From the NCBI GenBank assembly GCA_943846745.1, contig OX044360.1, positions 620,001 to 684,000 on the forward strand: a stretch of 64,000 nucleotides of DNA. Reading direction: 5' to 3'. The first letter of the stretch is position 1, and every line of letters begins with the position of its first letter. The position numbers and the translations under genes are program-made. Shown here one piece after another: positions 53,346 to 62,160 of this stretch. The notes under the pieces are model-generated. The model was not told where the DNA came from, made no database searches, and saw nothing but the letters and a program-made list of their open reading frames with translations. The DNA is from Opacimonas sp002292215 (GTDB taxonomy: Bacteria > Pseudomonadota > Gammaproteobacteria > Enterobacterales > Alteromonadaceae).

Positions 53346-54059
53346 TTAAAGCGCTAAGCCTAAACGTGATGCAACTTCGATGTACGTTTCAACAACGCTA
53401 CCTAAACCTTGTCTAAAGCGATCTTTATCCATTTTATTGCGAGTCGTTTTATCCCACAAACGACAACCGTCTGGTGTAAATTCATCACCAAGGACTATAT
53501 TACCCTCAGCATCAACACCAAATTCAAGTTTATAATCGACCAATATCATATCACCTTGGTCAAATAACTGTGTAAGTACGGCATTGACTTTAAACGTGAG
53601 GGCTTTCATTTGTGTAATTTGAGCTTCAGTCGCCCAACCAAATGAAATAATATGGTAATCATTAATCATTGGATCGTGTAACGCGTCATTTTTCAAGAAA
53701 AACTCAAACGTAGGTGGGTTTAAGGTCATGCCTTCTTCCACACCTAAACGACGGCATAATGAACCGGCAGCAACGTTACGAACGACACACTCAACAGGGA
53801 TCATTTCGAGTTTTTTAACTAAAGACTCAGTATCCGATACCAACGCGTTAACTTGTGTCTTCACACCCGCTTGTTCGAGATGATTCATAATGAAGTGATT
53901 AAACTTATTATTTACTTCACCTTTACGGTCAAGTTGTTCAATCTTTTCACCATCAAATGCAGAAGTATCATTTCTGAATTCAAGAATTAATAGTTGTGGA
54001 TCGTCAGTGTAAAAAACGGTTTTAGCTTTACCGCGATACAATTCATCTTTTTTTTGCAT
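53346..54059 (-). CDS. purC: Phosphoribosylaminoimidazole-succinocarboxamide synthase
   Basis: PurC ligates aspartate to CAIR in purine synthesis. The 237-residue protein matches E. coli PurC in length, with YRGKAKTVFYTD near the N-terminus, FRNDTSAFDGEKIEQ, VPVECVVRNVAAGSLCRRLG-like substrate-binding residues (here IPVECVVRNVAAGSL), LVDYKLEFG and DEFTPDGCRLWDKTT. It is the last gene of the conserved dapA-bamC-purC operon, 16 bp after bamC. Confidence 0.97.
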   Translation of the reverse strand: MQKKDELYRGKAKTVFYTDDPQLLILEFRNDTSAFDGEKIEQLDRKGEVNNKFNHFIMNHLEQAGVKTQVNALVSDTESLVKKLEMIPVECVVRNVAAGSLCRRLGVEEGMTLNPPTFEFFLKNDALHDPMINDYHIISFGWATEAQITQMKALTFKVNAVLTQLFDQGDMILVDYKLEFGVDAEGNIVLGDEFTPDGCRLWDKTTRNKMDKDRFRQGLGSVVETYIEVASRLGLAL

Positions 54060-54075
54060 GAAATATAACCTAAGT

Positions 54076-55176
54076 TTAAATGTCTAATTCGTTTTGACCC
54101 AACACTTCTGCAAATGCAGGATAAAGGTCAGATACTAATAAAGGAGTAAGGGACTTACTTTGATCATCCATGAACGTCACTGACGATTTTTCATCAGTAA
54201 GTTTTTTAATCAAGATGCGATAATCGGTTTTTTCTAAAGGTAATTCTCTAGTTGAGCCGAATAAACCTTTGATCCAAGATTCATCTAAACCTTGGTACTT
54301 AACAAACAACAATCCAGTCGATTTATCAAGATCTTTGACGTCAAAACCGAGTTTCCTGAGCACTAATTGGAACTTAGGCCAGGTAATATCGTATTGTGCA
54401 TTAATAATAATAGCTGAATCACCATTAGCATCAAATCCTAATTCAGAATTAATACCTGAACGAATTTGTGCGATACGGTTTTCGTCATCTATAATTTGTT
54501 GTGATGCAAACTGTTGAATAACAGCATTAATCATCTGGGCTTCGAAATCACGCTTAGTAAACGGATCGATAGTTTCAGAGATGTCAGTACCATTTGAGAC
54601 AACTAAATCTATGAGGTTGACTGTTAATGTTGCGCTACGACCGTGTGGCGCAGGGTTAATAAGTAACTCAAAACGACGCCCTACTTCTGTAGAAGGCGTT
54701 GTAAATTCATACCATGCAGCATCGGCATCTTCATAACTGACAATCCAATCCGTGACGATGCGCTGCTTAGCAGGGTTTGGTTTAGTATAAGCAATACCAG
54801 CTCTATTAAGGTGTGCATCGATGTGCAGCATGACAAGTTCTTCGACACTTAAATCGGTATCAAGTTTATCAAAAATTACCGATGTATCCGTTAAGTCTTC
54901 TGTAATATAAGTACCACGTGCAAGCGGCAATACTAATGAAGGGGAAACTACTGGTAGATCTCGACCATAAACAGCAGCTGGATTAGCCGCAAGCTGAGGG
55001 ATTGCATAATCCGGCGCAACAATCGGCTGTTGTAATTCTGGTGGTACTTTAGTTGTTGTAATTTTAGGCAACGTCGCATAATCGGTTGAACCGGATGCAA
55101 TACGACGTTCTACTTTGGATGCACAACCGGAAAGTAAACATACGGATAAAGCTGTAACAATGAGGCTCTTATTCAT
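54076..55176 (-). CDS. bamC: Outer-membrane protein assembly lipoprotein BamC
   Basis: This is a lipoprotein of the BAM complex that inserts beta-barrel proteins in the outer membrane. The 366-residue protein has a lipobox with the lipidated Cys18 (SVCLLSGCASKVERR), an unstructured N-terminal segment that binds BamD in E. coli, and two helix-grip domains, the second including ITWPKFQLVLRKLGFDVKDL. Sequence conservation is modest, but the location between dapA and purC, as in E. coli, confirms identity. Confidence 0.93.
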   Translation of the reverse strand: MNKSLIVTALSVCLLSGCASKVERRIASGSTDYATLPKITTTKVPPELQQPIVAPDYAIPQLAANPAAVYGRDLPVVSPSLVLPLARGTYITEDLTDTSVIFDKLDTDLSVEELVMLHIDAHLNRAGIAYTKPNPAKQRIVTDWIVSYEDADAAWYEFTTPSTEVGRRFELLINPAPHGRSATLTVNLIDLVVSNGTDISETIDPFTKRDFEAQMINAVIQQFASQQIIDDENRIAQIRSGINSELGFDANGDSAIIINAQYDITWPKFQLVLRKLGFDVKDLDKSTGLLFVKYQGLDESWIKGLFGSTRELPLEKTDYRILIKKLTDEKSSVTFMDDQSKSLTPLLVSDLYPAFAEVLGQNELDI

Positions 55177-55210
55177 TCCTGACCTTTAATTTAGCTTGAT
55201 TAATCATAAT

Positions 55211-56089
55211 CTAAAGCAATTGATAATCTTTTAATGTTTGTTCGATAAGCGATTGGCTAGAAAGTTCCGCTTGTACTAAAGGTAAGCGTAACTCAGGGGA
55301 AGTAATCAACCCCATTTTGTACAATGCCCATTTTGGAATAACCGGGTTAGATTCAATAAATAAATCTGTGTGCAGTCGAACAATACTGCCATCAATCTGT
55401 TTTGAATCGTTTATATTACCCGATAATGCAGCATCACACATCATTTTCATTTGTTTTGGTACAATGTTAGCCGTTACTGAAATGACACCATGCCCACCTA
55501 GGTTCATAAATTCACAACCTGTTGCATCATCACCACTTAAAATCAAAAAATCAGCAGGAACTAACGATTGCGTATCTTTTAACCGCTGCATATCGCCCGT
55601 CGCATCTTTGATACCGATAATATTAGGGTGTTGAGCTAAAATCGCTACGGTTTCAGGCTGCATATCCGCAACAGTTCGACCAGGAACATTGTATAAAACA
55701 ACAGGTACTTTAGCGGCATCAGCTAACACCGTAAAATGTGCAACCATGCCACGTTGTTGTGGTTTATTGTAATAAGGCACAACGCTCAAAAAACCATCAA
55801 TACCAAGATCTTGAGTTTCATTTTGTAAAAATAGAGATTCTTCAGTAGAGTTTGCACCACTACCAACAACTATCTTACAGCGACCATTAACAGCCGCAAC
55901 CGTCGCTTTAACGACATCAACGTGTTGTTCAAAAGATAATGTTGCAGATTCACCTGTAGTGCCAACAGATACGATTCCGTCAGTGCCAGCTGTGATATGG
56001 AATTCAACTAAACGATTTAACGATGGATAATCAACATCGCCATTTGCAAGCATCGGGGTGATGAGTGCAACAAAACTACCTCTAAACAT
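55211..56089 (-). CDS. dapA: 4-hydroxy-tetrahydrodipicolinate synthase
   Basis: DapA condenses pyruvate with aspartate semialdehyde, the first step of lysine and diaminopimelate synthesis. The 292-residue protein (E. coli 292) has GSFVALITPM, TTGESATLSF, SVVPYYNKPQQRGMVAHF with the catalytic Tyr, LYNVPGRTVADM and the Schiff-base lysine in IIGIKDATGDM. It heads the dapA-bamC-purC operon and is divergent from gcvR, as in E. coli. Confidence 0.97.
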   Translation of the reverse strand: MFRGSFVALITPMLANGDVDYPSLNRLVEFHITAGTDGIVSVGTTGESATLSFEQHVDVVKATVAAVNGRCKIVVGSGANSTEESLFLQNETQDLGIDGFLSVVPYYNKPQQRGMVAHFTVLADAAKVPVVLYNVPGRTVADMQPETVAILAQHPNIIGIKDATGDMQRLKDTQSLVPADFLILSGDDATGCEFMNLGGHGVISVTANIVPKQMKMMCDAALSGNINDSKQIDGSIVRLHTDLFIESNPVIPKWALYKMGLITSPELRLPLVQAELSSQSLIEQTLKDYQLL

Positions 56090-56240
56090 ACTTACTCCAA
56101 TCTAAAAACCCTCGCAGTCTAGCATTTACGTGATTTTACACAATAGTACAATGGTGCAAATTTACAAAAATCCATTGCTCTCAATGCAAAACTGTTTTTA
56201 TACTGGCGCATAATTATTATATAAACGATGGCGATAACGG

Positions 56241-56786
56241 ATGTCTCAACAATTAATTATCAATTTTTTAGGCGAAGATAAGCCTGGTCTGCTCAGTGCC
56301 ATCGCCACAAGCGTGAATGATGCGAGTTGTAATATCTTAGACAGTCGCCAAGCTATTTTTGGCCAAGAATTATCCTTAACAATGATCGTAGAAGGGACTC
56401 AAGCGGCTATCACCCGGTTTGAATTGACCATCCCTACTCTTTGCCAAAGCCTTGATCTTCTTGCCATGATGAAACGTACAAAGCATCATGAAAAACAACA
56501 TCTTGCGCATTTAATCAATATCGAATTTTCAGGCAAAGACATACAAGGGTTACTCGGTGACGTCACTGTATTTTTTCACGAACAACACGCCTCAATCAGT
56601 GCATTACGACAAAAAACGTTTACTAACCCTGAGACGAAACAAGAGTGCGTGCGCTGCAAAATTGTATTAACGGTGCCTGATGCCGTAGCTATTAAAGAAT
56701 TTATTGCACATACAACAACATTTTTAACATCGTTATCGTTAGATGCCACCATTACCGATACGCATCAAACTACTTGGAGTGATTAA
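56241..56786 (+). CDS. gcvR: Glycine cleavage system regulator GcvR (double ACT protein)
   Basis: The 181-residue protein contains two ACT domains (about 1-80 and 85-175), with ITFLGEDKPGLLSAIATSV-like (here INFLGEDKPGLLSAIATSV) and HLINIEFSGKDIQGLLGDVT. GcvR counteracts GcvA to repress the glycine cleavage operon in E. coli. It is divergent from dapA and overlaps bcp by one base (TAATG), the E. coli arrangement. No gcv genes are in the window. Confidence 0.92.
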   Translation: MSQQLIINFLGEDKPGLLSAIATSVNDASCNILDSRQAIFGQELSLTMIVEGTQAAITRFELTIPTLCQSLDLLAMMKRTKHHEKQHLAHLINIEFSGKDIQGLLGDVTVFFHEQHASISALRQKTFTNPETKQECVRCKIVLTVPDAVAIKEFIAHTTTFLTSLSLDATITDTHQTTWSD

Positions 56787-57250
56787 TGAACACATTACAA
56801 GCTGGAGCACCGGCTCCGTCTTTTTCGTTACCTAATGAACAGGGTGATATGATTAACCTAGCTGATTTAGCCGGTAAAAAAGTACTCTTATATTTTTATC
56901 CTAAAGCAATGACACCAGGCTGTACGGTACAAGCCCAATGTTTGCGTGATACACAAAGCGAATTTACCGATAGAAATGTCGTTGTCTTAGGGATTAGCCC
57001 GGATGCAGTTAAGCGTTTACCCAAATTTATCGAAAAAGAAAATTTAAATTTCTCGCTATTATCAGATGAAGATCATGCTATCGCTGAAGCATTTGGTGTG
57101 TGGGGTGAAAAGAAATTTATGGGTAAGATATATGACGGTATTCACCGTATTAGCTTTTTGATTGATGAACAAGGTGTGATTGAGCACGTGTTTGACAAAT
57201 TTAAAACGAAAGACCATCACCAAGTGGTGTTAGATTTCTTAAACAAATAA
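56786..57250 (+). CDS. bcp: Thiol peroxidase BCP (peroxiredoxin)
   Basis: This cytoplasmic peroxiredoxin reduces hydrogen peroxide and organic peroxides. The 154-residue protein has the active-site Cys in YFYPKAMTPGCTVQAQCLRD (Cys at the TPGCT position, followed by a second Cys five residues later as the resolving candidate), and ISPDAVKRLPKFIEKENLNF. Translation is coupled to gcvR. Confidence 0.96.
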   Translation: MNTLQAGAPAPSFSLPNEQGDMINLADLAGKKVLLYFYPKAMTPGCTVQAQCLRDTQSEFTDRNVVVLGISPDAVKRLPKFIEKENLNFSLLSDEDHAIAEAFGVWGEKKFMGKIYDGIHRISFLIDEQGVIEHVFDKFKTKDHHQVVLDFLNK

Positions 57251-57266
57251 GCCATCGACTAGGATT

Positions 57267-57299
57267 ACTAGTGGCAGATAATCCGTATCAGCCACTAGT
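57267..57299. repeat. Perfect 9-bp inverted repeat between bcp and perM
   Basis: ACTAGTGGC and GCCACTAGT flank a 15-nt loop in the short gap between the convergent stops of bcp and the AI-2E family gene. No T run follows on either side, so it is a hairpin that could act with Rho or mark a weak bidirectional terminator. Confidence 0.6.
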
Positions 57300-57311
57300 T
57301 GCTATAACTCA

Positions 57312-58379
57312 TTATTCCCCTACCGGCTCACCATCATCATTCGACCAAGCAGTAATTAATGCTTTGACTAACGTGGCTAGTGGTATCGCAAAAAAGACCC
57401 CCCAAAATCCCCATATCCCACCAAAAAACAACACTGCAACTATGATGTATAGGGGATGTAATGCGACGGCTTCAGAAAATAAAATTGGCACGATTAGATT
57501 ACCGTCCAACGCTTGAATAATACCGTATACCAACATTAAATAGCCAAATTCTGCTGAAAAACCCCATTGAAATAATGCAACAAACGCGACCGGAATCGTA
57601 ACTACCGCTGCACCAATATAAGGAATTAACACTGAAAAGCCGACCAACACACCGAGTAAGATAGCGTAGCGTAAATCCATCAAGGCAAATGCGATACATG
57701 AAGCAGCACCGACAATTAAAATCTCAATCACTTTACCGCGGATATAATTCCCTATTTGGATATTCATTTCACGCCCAACTTGCGTGATAAGGCGACGCTC
57801 TTTGGGCAACAAATAGGAAACGTTAGCCATAAAGATAGGTTTGTCTTTGAGCATGAAAAACATCATCAACGGCACCAAAATTAAATAGATTAATAACGCG
57901 CCCACACTAATTAATGAAGCAAAAGACACACTAATGATATCTTGAGTTAAACTCACTAACGCATCATTAATTTGACTCATCATTGATTTGATCTGCTCTG
58001 CTTGCACCAATTCAGGGTATTTTTCAGGTAAAGTTAACAGCCAAGTCTGTCCACCCTGCCAAATCAGTGGTAATTCTTCAACCAAGTTAACACTTTGTTT
58101 TGAAATCGTAGGTAATAAGCTTAACGTACCAATTAAGGTGACACCCACAAATAAGACCATCACAATTGTCGTGGCTAACGCTCTTGAAAGTTTTTGCTGT
58201 TCCAGACGGTCCACACTACTATCAAGTAAATACGCCAAAACAATAGCAACTAACACAGGCATAATATAACTGCCCCAAATAAAAATCAGTGCACTGATAA
58301 ACAAGATCAGTAGCAATAACATCATCGCATCAGGATCGGAGAATTTTTTACGGTACCATTTACCGATCAAATCTAACAT
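57312..58379 (-). CDS. perM: AI-2E family transporter / PerM-like permease
   Basis: The 355-residue protein has about 8 TM helices. N-terminal LLLLILFISALIFIWGSYIM is followed by the family motif VIEILIVGAASCIAFALMDL and YAILLGVLVGFSVLIPYIGA. It belongs to the AI-2E/PerM family; E. coli PerM lies beside bcp and bepA, as here, but the transported substrate is not established. It converges on bcp and is divergent from bepA. Confidence 0.9.
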   Translation of the reverse strand: MLDLIGKWYRKKFSDPDAMMLLLLILFISALIFIWGSYIMPVLVAIVLAYLLDSSVDRLEQQKLSRALATTIVMVLFVGVTLIGTLSLLPTISKQSVNLVEELPLIWQGGQTWLLTLPEKYPELVQAEQIKSMMSQINDALVSLTQDIISVSFASLISVGALLIYLILVPLMMFFMLKDKPIFMANVSYLLPKERRLITQVGREMNIQIGNYIRGKVIEILIVGAASCIAFALMDLRYAILLGVLVGFSVLIPYIGAAVVTIPVAFVALFQWGFSAEFGYLMLVYGIIQALDGNLIVPILFSEAVALHPLYIIVAVLFFGGIWGFWGVFFAIPLATLVKALITAWSNDDGEPVGE

Positions 58380-58657
58380 GTAATAAGTTTCCTAGTCGAC
58401 GCTATACATTTATATGTTGGCTATAGTAAGGTGTTAATATAGATAATTCTAGTAAGATTTACGCTTTAGATATAATAGCTTAGCAGTATACTAGTCATTT
58501 ACTTGGTGTATCCATAGTCATAAACTTAACAAACGACATTCAGTCTTAGATGTACTGAACTATTAATACATTTATGACTCTACATAATTATAGATAGAAG
58601 CGTCGCGAGCAACACACATCTAACTATATTTTATCATTTTTTCCGAGGAGCCTCGTT

Positions 58658-60154
58658 ATTAACATATTTCCTAAGTTACTGTTGTGTAGTTATCTGTTAC
58701 TCGCATGCACTGCCAGTGCCCAAGTGTTAAATAACAAAAACGCTTTACCTGATATTGGCGTAGTCGGCGCCAACACCTTATCTATCGAAGAAGAACAATC
58801 CATTGGCAAAATGATTTATGCCCAGCTTCGCGGTCAAGGTGGTGTGTTATATGATCCGGTTGTCCAAGAATATATTCAATCACTAGGCAATAAGTTAGTG
58901 ATACATGCAGATAACACTAAATACCCTTTTTCGTTTTTTGTCATTAATAATCAAGCTCTAAATGCGTTTGCTTTTTTCGGAGGGCATATTGGTGTGCATA
59001 CTGGGTTAATTTACACGACAGAAAATGAAGGTGAACTCGCGTCGGTACTGGCACATGAAATTGCACACGTTACCCAGCGTCATATTGTACGCAAGATGCA
59101 AGCACAGGAACGTAGCTCTCCGATGCAAATTGCGTCGCTAATTGGTGGTGCGATATTAATGATGGCATCTCCCGAGGCTGGCATTGCAGCTATCAGTGCT
59201 GGGAATGCAGGTGCAATCCAAAGCAATATTAATTATACCCGTACTTTTGAAAAAGAAGCTGACCGGATTGGCATAAAAATACTCTCCGATGCGGGTTACG
59301 ACCCATTTTCAGCCGCTGATATTTTTAGCCGCATGATGGAAAGTAAACGCTGGAGTAGTCAAACCCCTGCATTTTTACAAACCCACCCGCTCTCGCTAAA
59401 TCGTGTGGCCGAAGCGCGTAATCGTGCTGAAAATTTACCTTCGTCACGCTTACGTAATAGTCTAATGTTTGATCTCGTAAAAGCGAGGATCAAAGCTCGG
59501 TATTATTTTACGGCGCAGCATAACATTATTGATTTTACCGCGCAGATCCAAAAACAGTTGCCTGATTTTAAGCTATATGATTCAGTAGACAAACAACCCA
59601 AATTGATTATTACGCAGCAAACTACCCATTTATACTATGGTTTGGCCATTGCATTGTTACGCAATAAAGACTATGCCCAAGCACAAGGTCTGTTAGAACA
59701 GTTATTAACGACATCTCCTGAAAACTTAGCGTATGTAGATGCCTTAGCGGATGTATATCTAGAACAATCTGAATTTCAACAGGCAGTGACTATGCTCGTG
59801 CCTCTAGCCCAAAAACTACCAAACAATGAAATTGTTACTCTCAATTTTGCCAATGTATTGCATAAAGCCGGTCAGCAAAAACAAGCGGTAGAAGTATTAA
59901 AAGACTTTTTAATGATCAACCCGGGCAATGTACTGGGTCATCAGTTGATCTCAGATGCGTATGCCGCCTCCAAACAACCGATGCTGATGCATCAAGCGAA
60001 TGCTGAGTTTTATCAGTTGTTGTCGATCTACGGCAAGGCCATTGATGAGTTACAGTTTGCGTATAACTATGCGGATAACTTTTTAACTAAACAACGCATC
60101 CGTGCTCGTATTAATCAATTTAGAGACATACAGCAACAAATGGCAAATATGTAG
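58658..60154 (+). CDS. bepA: Periplasmic metalloprotease/chaperone BepA, apparent AUU start
   Basis: BepA assists and degrades outer-membrane proteins such as LptD. The protein has a signal peptide, an M48 zinc protease domain with HEIAHVTQRH (HEXXH) and the third zinc ligand in FEKEADRIG, then TPR repeats in the C-terminal third (LNFANVLHKAGQQKQAVEVL). No ATG or GTG in a suitable position precedes the signal peptide. ATT at 58658 follows GAGGAG by seven bases and gives a complete signal peptide MNIFPKLLLCSYLLLACTAS, ending A|Q. A TTG at 58682 would leave no basic N-region and has no ribosome-binding site at the usual distance. If the TTG is correct, the gene starts at 58682. Confidence 0.92.
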   Translation: MNIFPKLLLCSYLLLACTASAQVLNNKNALPDIGVVGANTLSIEEEQSIGKMIYAQLRGQGGVLYDPVVQEYIQSLGNKLVIHADNTKYPFSFFVINNQALNAFAFFGGHIGVHTGLIYTTENEGELASVLAHEIAHVTQRHIVRKMQAQERSSPMQIASLIGGAILMMASPEAGIAAISAGNAGAIQSNINYTRTFEKEADRIGIKILSDAGYDPFSAADIFSRMMESKRWSSQTPAFLQTHPLSLNRVAEARNRAENLPSSRLRNSLMFDLVKARIKARYYFTAQHNIIDFTAQIQKQLPDFKLYDSVDKQPKLIITQQTTHLYYGLAIALLRNKDYAQAQGLLEQLLTTSPENLAYVDALADVYLEQSEFQQAVTMLVPLAQKLPNNEIVTLNFANVLHKAGQQKQAVEVLKDFLMINPGNVLGHQLISDAYAASKQPMLMHQANAEFYQLLSIYGKAIDELQFAYNYADNFLTKQRIRARINQFRDIQQQMANM

Positions 60155-60191
60155 GTTTCGCTAAAGTTGTATGGTAAATGGTGTATTTTCA

Positions 60192-60662
60192 CTATGGCTG
60201 CGCTAGTACTGCTTTGATTAAGCTCTCAACCGTTTGCTCACCCAGTAATGGCTTAGAAATGTTTCCTGACTTTACGATAAAGGTGGCAGGTAAATATTGC
60301 GGTAAATCGATGGGAAAATTATCCCCAGTAGCGCCAATCACGGGGAACTGCATATCATATCTAGCTATTATCTCGGTTAATTTTTGTGCAGAAAGCGGAT
60401 CATAGCTCACTGCGATAAACTCCACATCCGGTTGTGACGTCGTCCATTTTTCAAACGCATTTAACTCTGGCACTTCTTTTAAACACGGCGCACACCATTC
60501 AGCAAAATAATTCACAACAACGGTCTGCTCTTGCATTGTGGACCACTTGAAGTTATCGCCTTGAGTACTGATGAAATCAGCTTGTTGATGCTGGTAAACG
60601 ACGCCCCCAATGAACAGTGAAGTAAAGGCAACGCCAAGCAATAGCAGATTTTGTTTATTCAT
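60192..60662 (-). CDS. TlpA-like thioredoxin-fold, membrane-anchored or exported protein
   Basis: The 156-residue protein has an N-terminal hydrophobic segment (LLLLGVAFTSLFIGGVVYQH) and a thioredoxin fold with CAPC at residues 57-60 in VVNYFAEWCAPCLKEVPELN, the TlpA/ResA form, and a cis-proline in QYLPATFIV. It is probably an inner-membrane-anchored periplasmic thiol reductase, perhaps for cytochrome maturation or protein folding; the target is unknown. It faces bepA convergently and is divergent from the ArsC-like gene. Confidence 0.88.
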   Translation of the reverse strand: MNKQNLLLLGVAFTSLFIGGVVYQHQQADFISTQGDNFKWSTMQEQTVVVNYFAEWCAPCLKEVPELNAFEKWTTSQPDVEFIAVSYDPLSAQKLTEIIARYDMQFPVIGATGDNFPIDLPQYLPATFIVKSGNISKPLLGEQTVESLIKAVLAQP

Positions 60663-60738
60663 TGTTGATTCAGTTCAAGTAGTTTATATTGCCTTCATTA
60701 TTCACACTTTTATCACCTAGACCAAGGAAAAAATACCT

Positions 60739-61101
60739 GTGTTGACAATTTATCATAATCCCCGCTGTAGCAAATCACGCCAAACATTAGCGTTGATCAC
60801 TGACAGTGAGTGTGCCCATACTATCAGATTATATCTTTCTGACGCCCCAACACTTGATGAATTAACAACCTTACAACAACAACTTGGTTTGGCTAATGTT
60901 ATCGATATGATGCGCATAAATGAACCTGAATTTGCGCAAACTCAGTTAAGCTCAACGTCGAGTAATAATACATTACTTGCTGCAATCGTGGCATCTCCAA
61001 AATTGCTTGAACGACCCATCGTAACCAATGGCACAAAAGCGGTTATAGGTCGTCCACCCGAAAATGTTAATGTATTAATTAATCTTGAACTCAATGGTTA
61101 A
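60739..61101 (+). CDS. yfgD: ArsC/YfgD-like arsenate-reductase family protein
   Basis: The 120-residue ArsC-like protein has the catalytic Cys10 in TIYHNPRCSKSRQTLAL, and later LLERPIVTNGTKAVIGRPPE, matching the ArsC family. It lies downstream of bepA as YfgD does in E. coli, but YfgD is not proved to reduce arsenate, so the role is uncertain. The start is a GTG ten bases after AAGGA. It is 15 bp upstream of wrbA and part of the same transcript. Confidence 0.9.
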   Translation: MLTIYHNPRCSKSRQTLALITDSECAHTIRLYLSDAPTLDELTTLQQQLGLANVIDMMRINEPEFAQTQLSSTSSNNTLLAAIVASPKLLERPIVTNGTKAVIGRPPENVNVLINLELNG

Positions 61102-61116
61102 CTAGAGGCTATCAAC

Positions 61117-61734
61117 ATGACTGAAGCTAAAACAATAGCCCCGATATTAATTGCGTATTATTCAACACATGGTAGTACACAATTACTAGCTGAGATGATT
61201 GCTCAAGGTGTTGAGTCGCAAGGTGTAGAAGCGATGCTTCGTCAAGTGCCGAGAGTATCAGATAATTTAGACAGCACCTCGGCTGCTGTCCCTTTATCTG
61301 GCCCGCCTTATGTGACGGTTGCTGATTTAGCGTCGAGCTCAGGTTTAGCGTTAGGCAGCCCGACCCGATTTGGCAATATGGCCGCATCGGTAAAATATTT
61401 TTTAGATCAAACATCAGCTCAATGGCTTAGCGGGGCATTAATCGATAAACCGGCATGTGTATTTACATCAAGTAGTTCGATGCATGGCGGGCAAGAAAGC
61501 ACGCTGCTATCCATGCAGATACCACTATTACATCATGGCATGGTGCTTTGTGGTTTACCCTACTCTCAATCCGAATTACACACGACCCAAACTGGGGGGA
61601 CTCCCTATGGTGTGACGCATGTTGCACTTGATGGGCAAACTCAATTAAGTGCGTCAGAAAAATCACTCGCGTTAGCCCAAGGTGCCCGTTTGGCTCGTTT
61701 AGCTATCGCTTTACAGGATATCCCCAATGAATAA
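61117..61734 (+). CDS. wrbA: NAD(P)H:quinone oxidoreductase WrbA
   Basis: This is an FMN-dependent flavodoxin-like quinone reductase. The 205-residue protein has the phosphate loop IAYYSTHGSTQLLAEMIAQG, the GSPTRFGNMAASVKYFLDQT motif and FTSSSSMHGGQESTLLSMQI. It reduces quinones by two electrons, limiting redox cycling. Its end overlaps the DUF2069 start by 8 bp, so translation is coupled. Confidence 0.94.
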   Translation: MTEAKTIAPILIAYYSTHGSTQLLAEMIAQGVESQGVEAMLRQVPRVSDNLDSTSAAVPLSGPPYVTVADLASSSGLALGSPTRFGNMAASVKYFLDQTSAQWLSGALIDKPACVFTSSSSMHGGQESTLLSMQIPLLHHGMVLCGLPYSQSELHTTQTGGTPYGVTHVALDGQTQLSASEKSLALAQGARLARLAIALQDIPNE

Positions 61735-62158
61735 CGACATCGAAATGCAACCCAAAACCGCTTTTTATCGTACCCTAAGTCTAGTTGGCTACTTTGGTTT
61801 ACTCGCTTGGGTCATTATTTGGAATTTCACTCTAAGCAATACCGAGTATTCTATCGCATTCATACTAATATTATATGTATTACCATTAGTGTTTCCGTTT
61901 TACGGGATAGTTAAAGGCAAGCCTTATACTCACGCCTGGGCTAGTTTTGTCGTGTTGTTATATTTAATGCACGGTATCACTGCTTGGTATTCTATCCCTG
62001 AACAGTGGTTGTATGCTCTAATTGAAGTTATCCTAAGTCTAATGATGTTTACTGGATGCAGCATGTTTGCCCGTTTACGTGGTCAGGAACTAGGTCATTC
62101 ACTCCCTAAATTAAAGCAAGTCATGGAAGATGAAAAGCAACGTTTTGAAGGTAAATAA
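61727..62158 (+). CDS. DUF2069 inner-membrane protein
   Basis: The 143-residue protein has four hydrophobic segments (about 16-32, 40-60, 70-88, 95-115) and the DUF2069 features YVLPLVFPFYGIVKGKPYTH and AWASFVVLLYLMHGI, with a charged C-terminus. Function is unknown. It overlaps wrbA and precedes the lipoprotein gene by 2 bp, which indicates one operon from yfgD onward. Confidence 0.9.
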   Translation: MNNDIEMQPKTAFYRTLSLVGYFGLLAWVIIWNFTLSNTEYSIAFILILYVLPLVFPFYGIVKGKPYTHAWASFVVLLYLMHGITAWYSIPEQWLYALIEVILSLMMFTGCSMFARLRGQELGHSLPKLKQVMEDEKQRFEGK

Positions 62159-62160
62159 CT

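Noticed and set aside
56090..56240. Lysine riboswitch ahead of dapA
   Set aside because: The 151-bp divergent region is too short and shows no five-helix leader or terminator-antiterminator pair.
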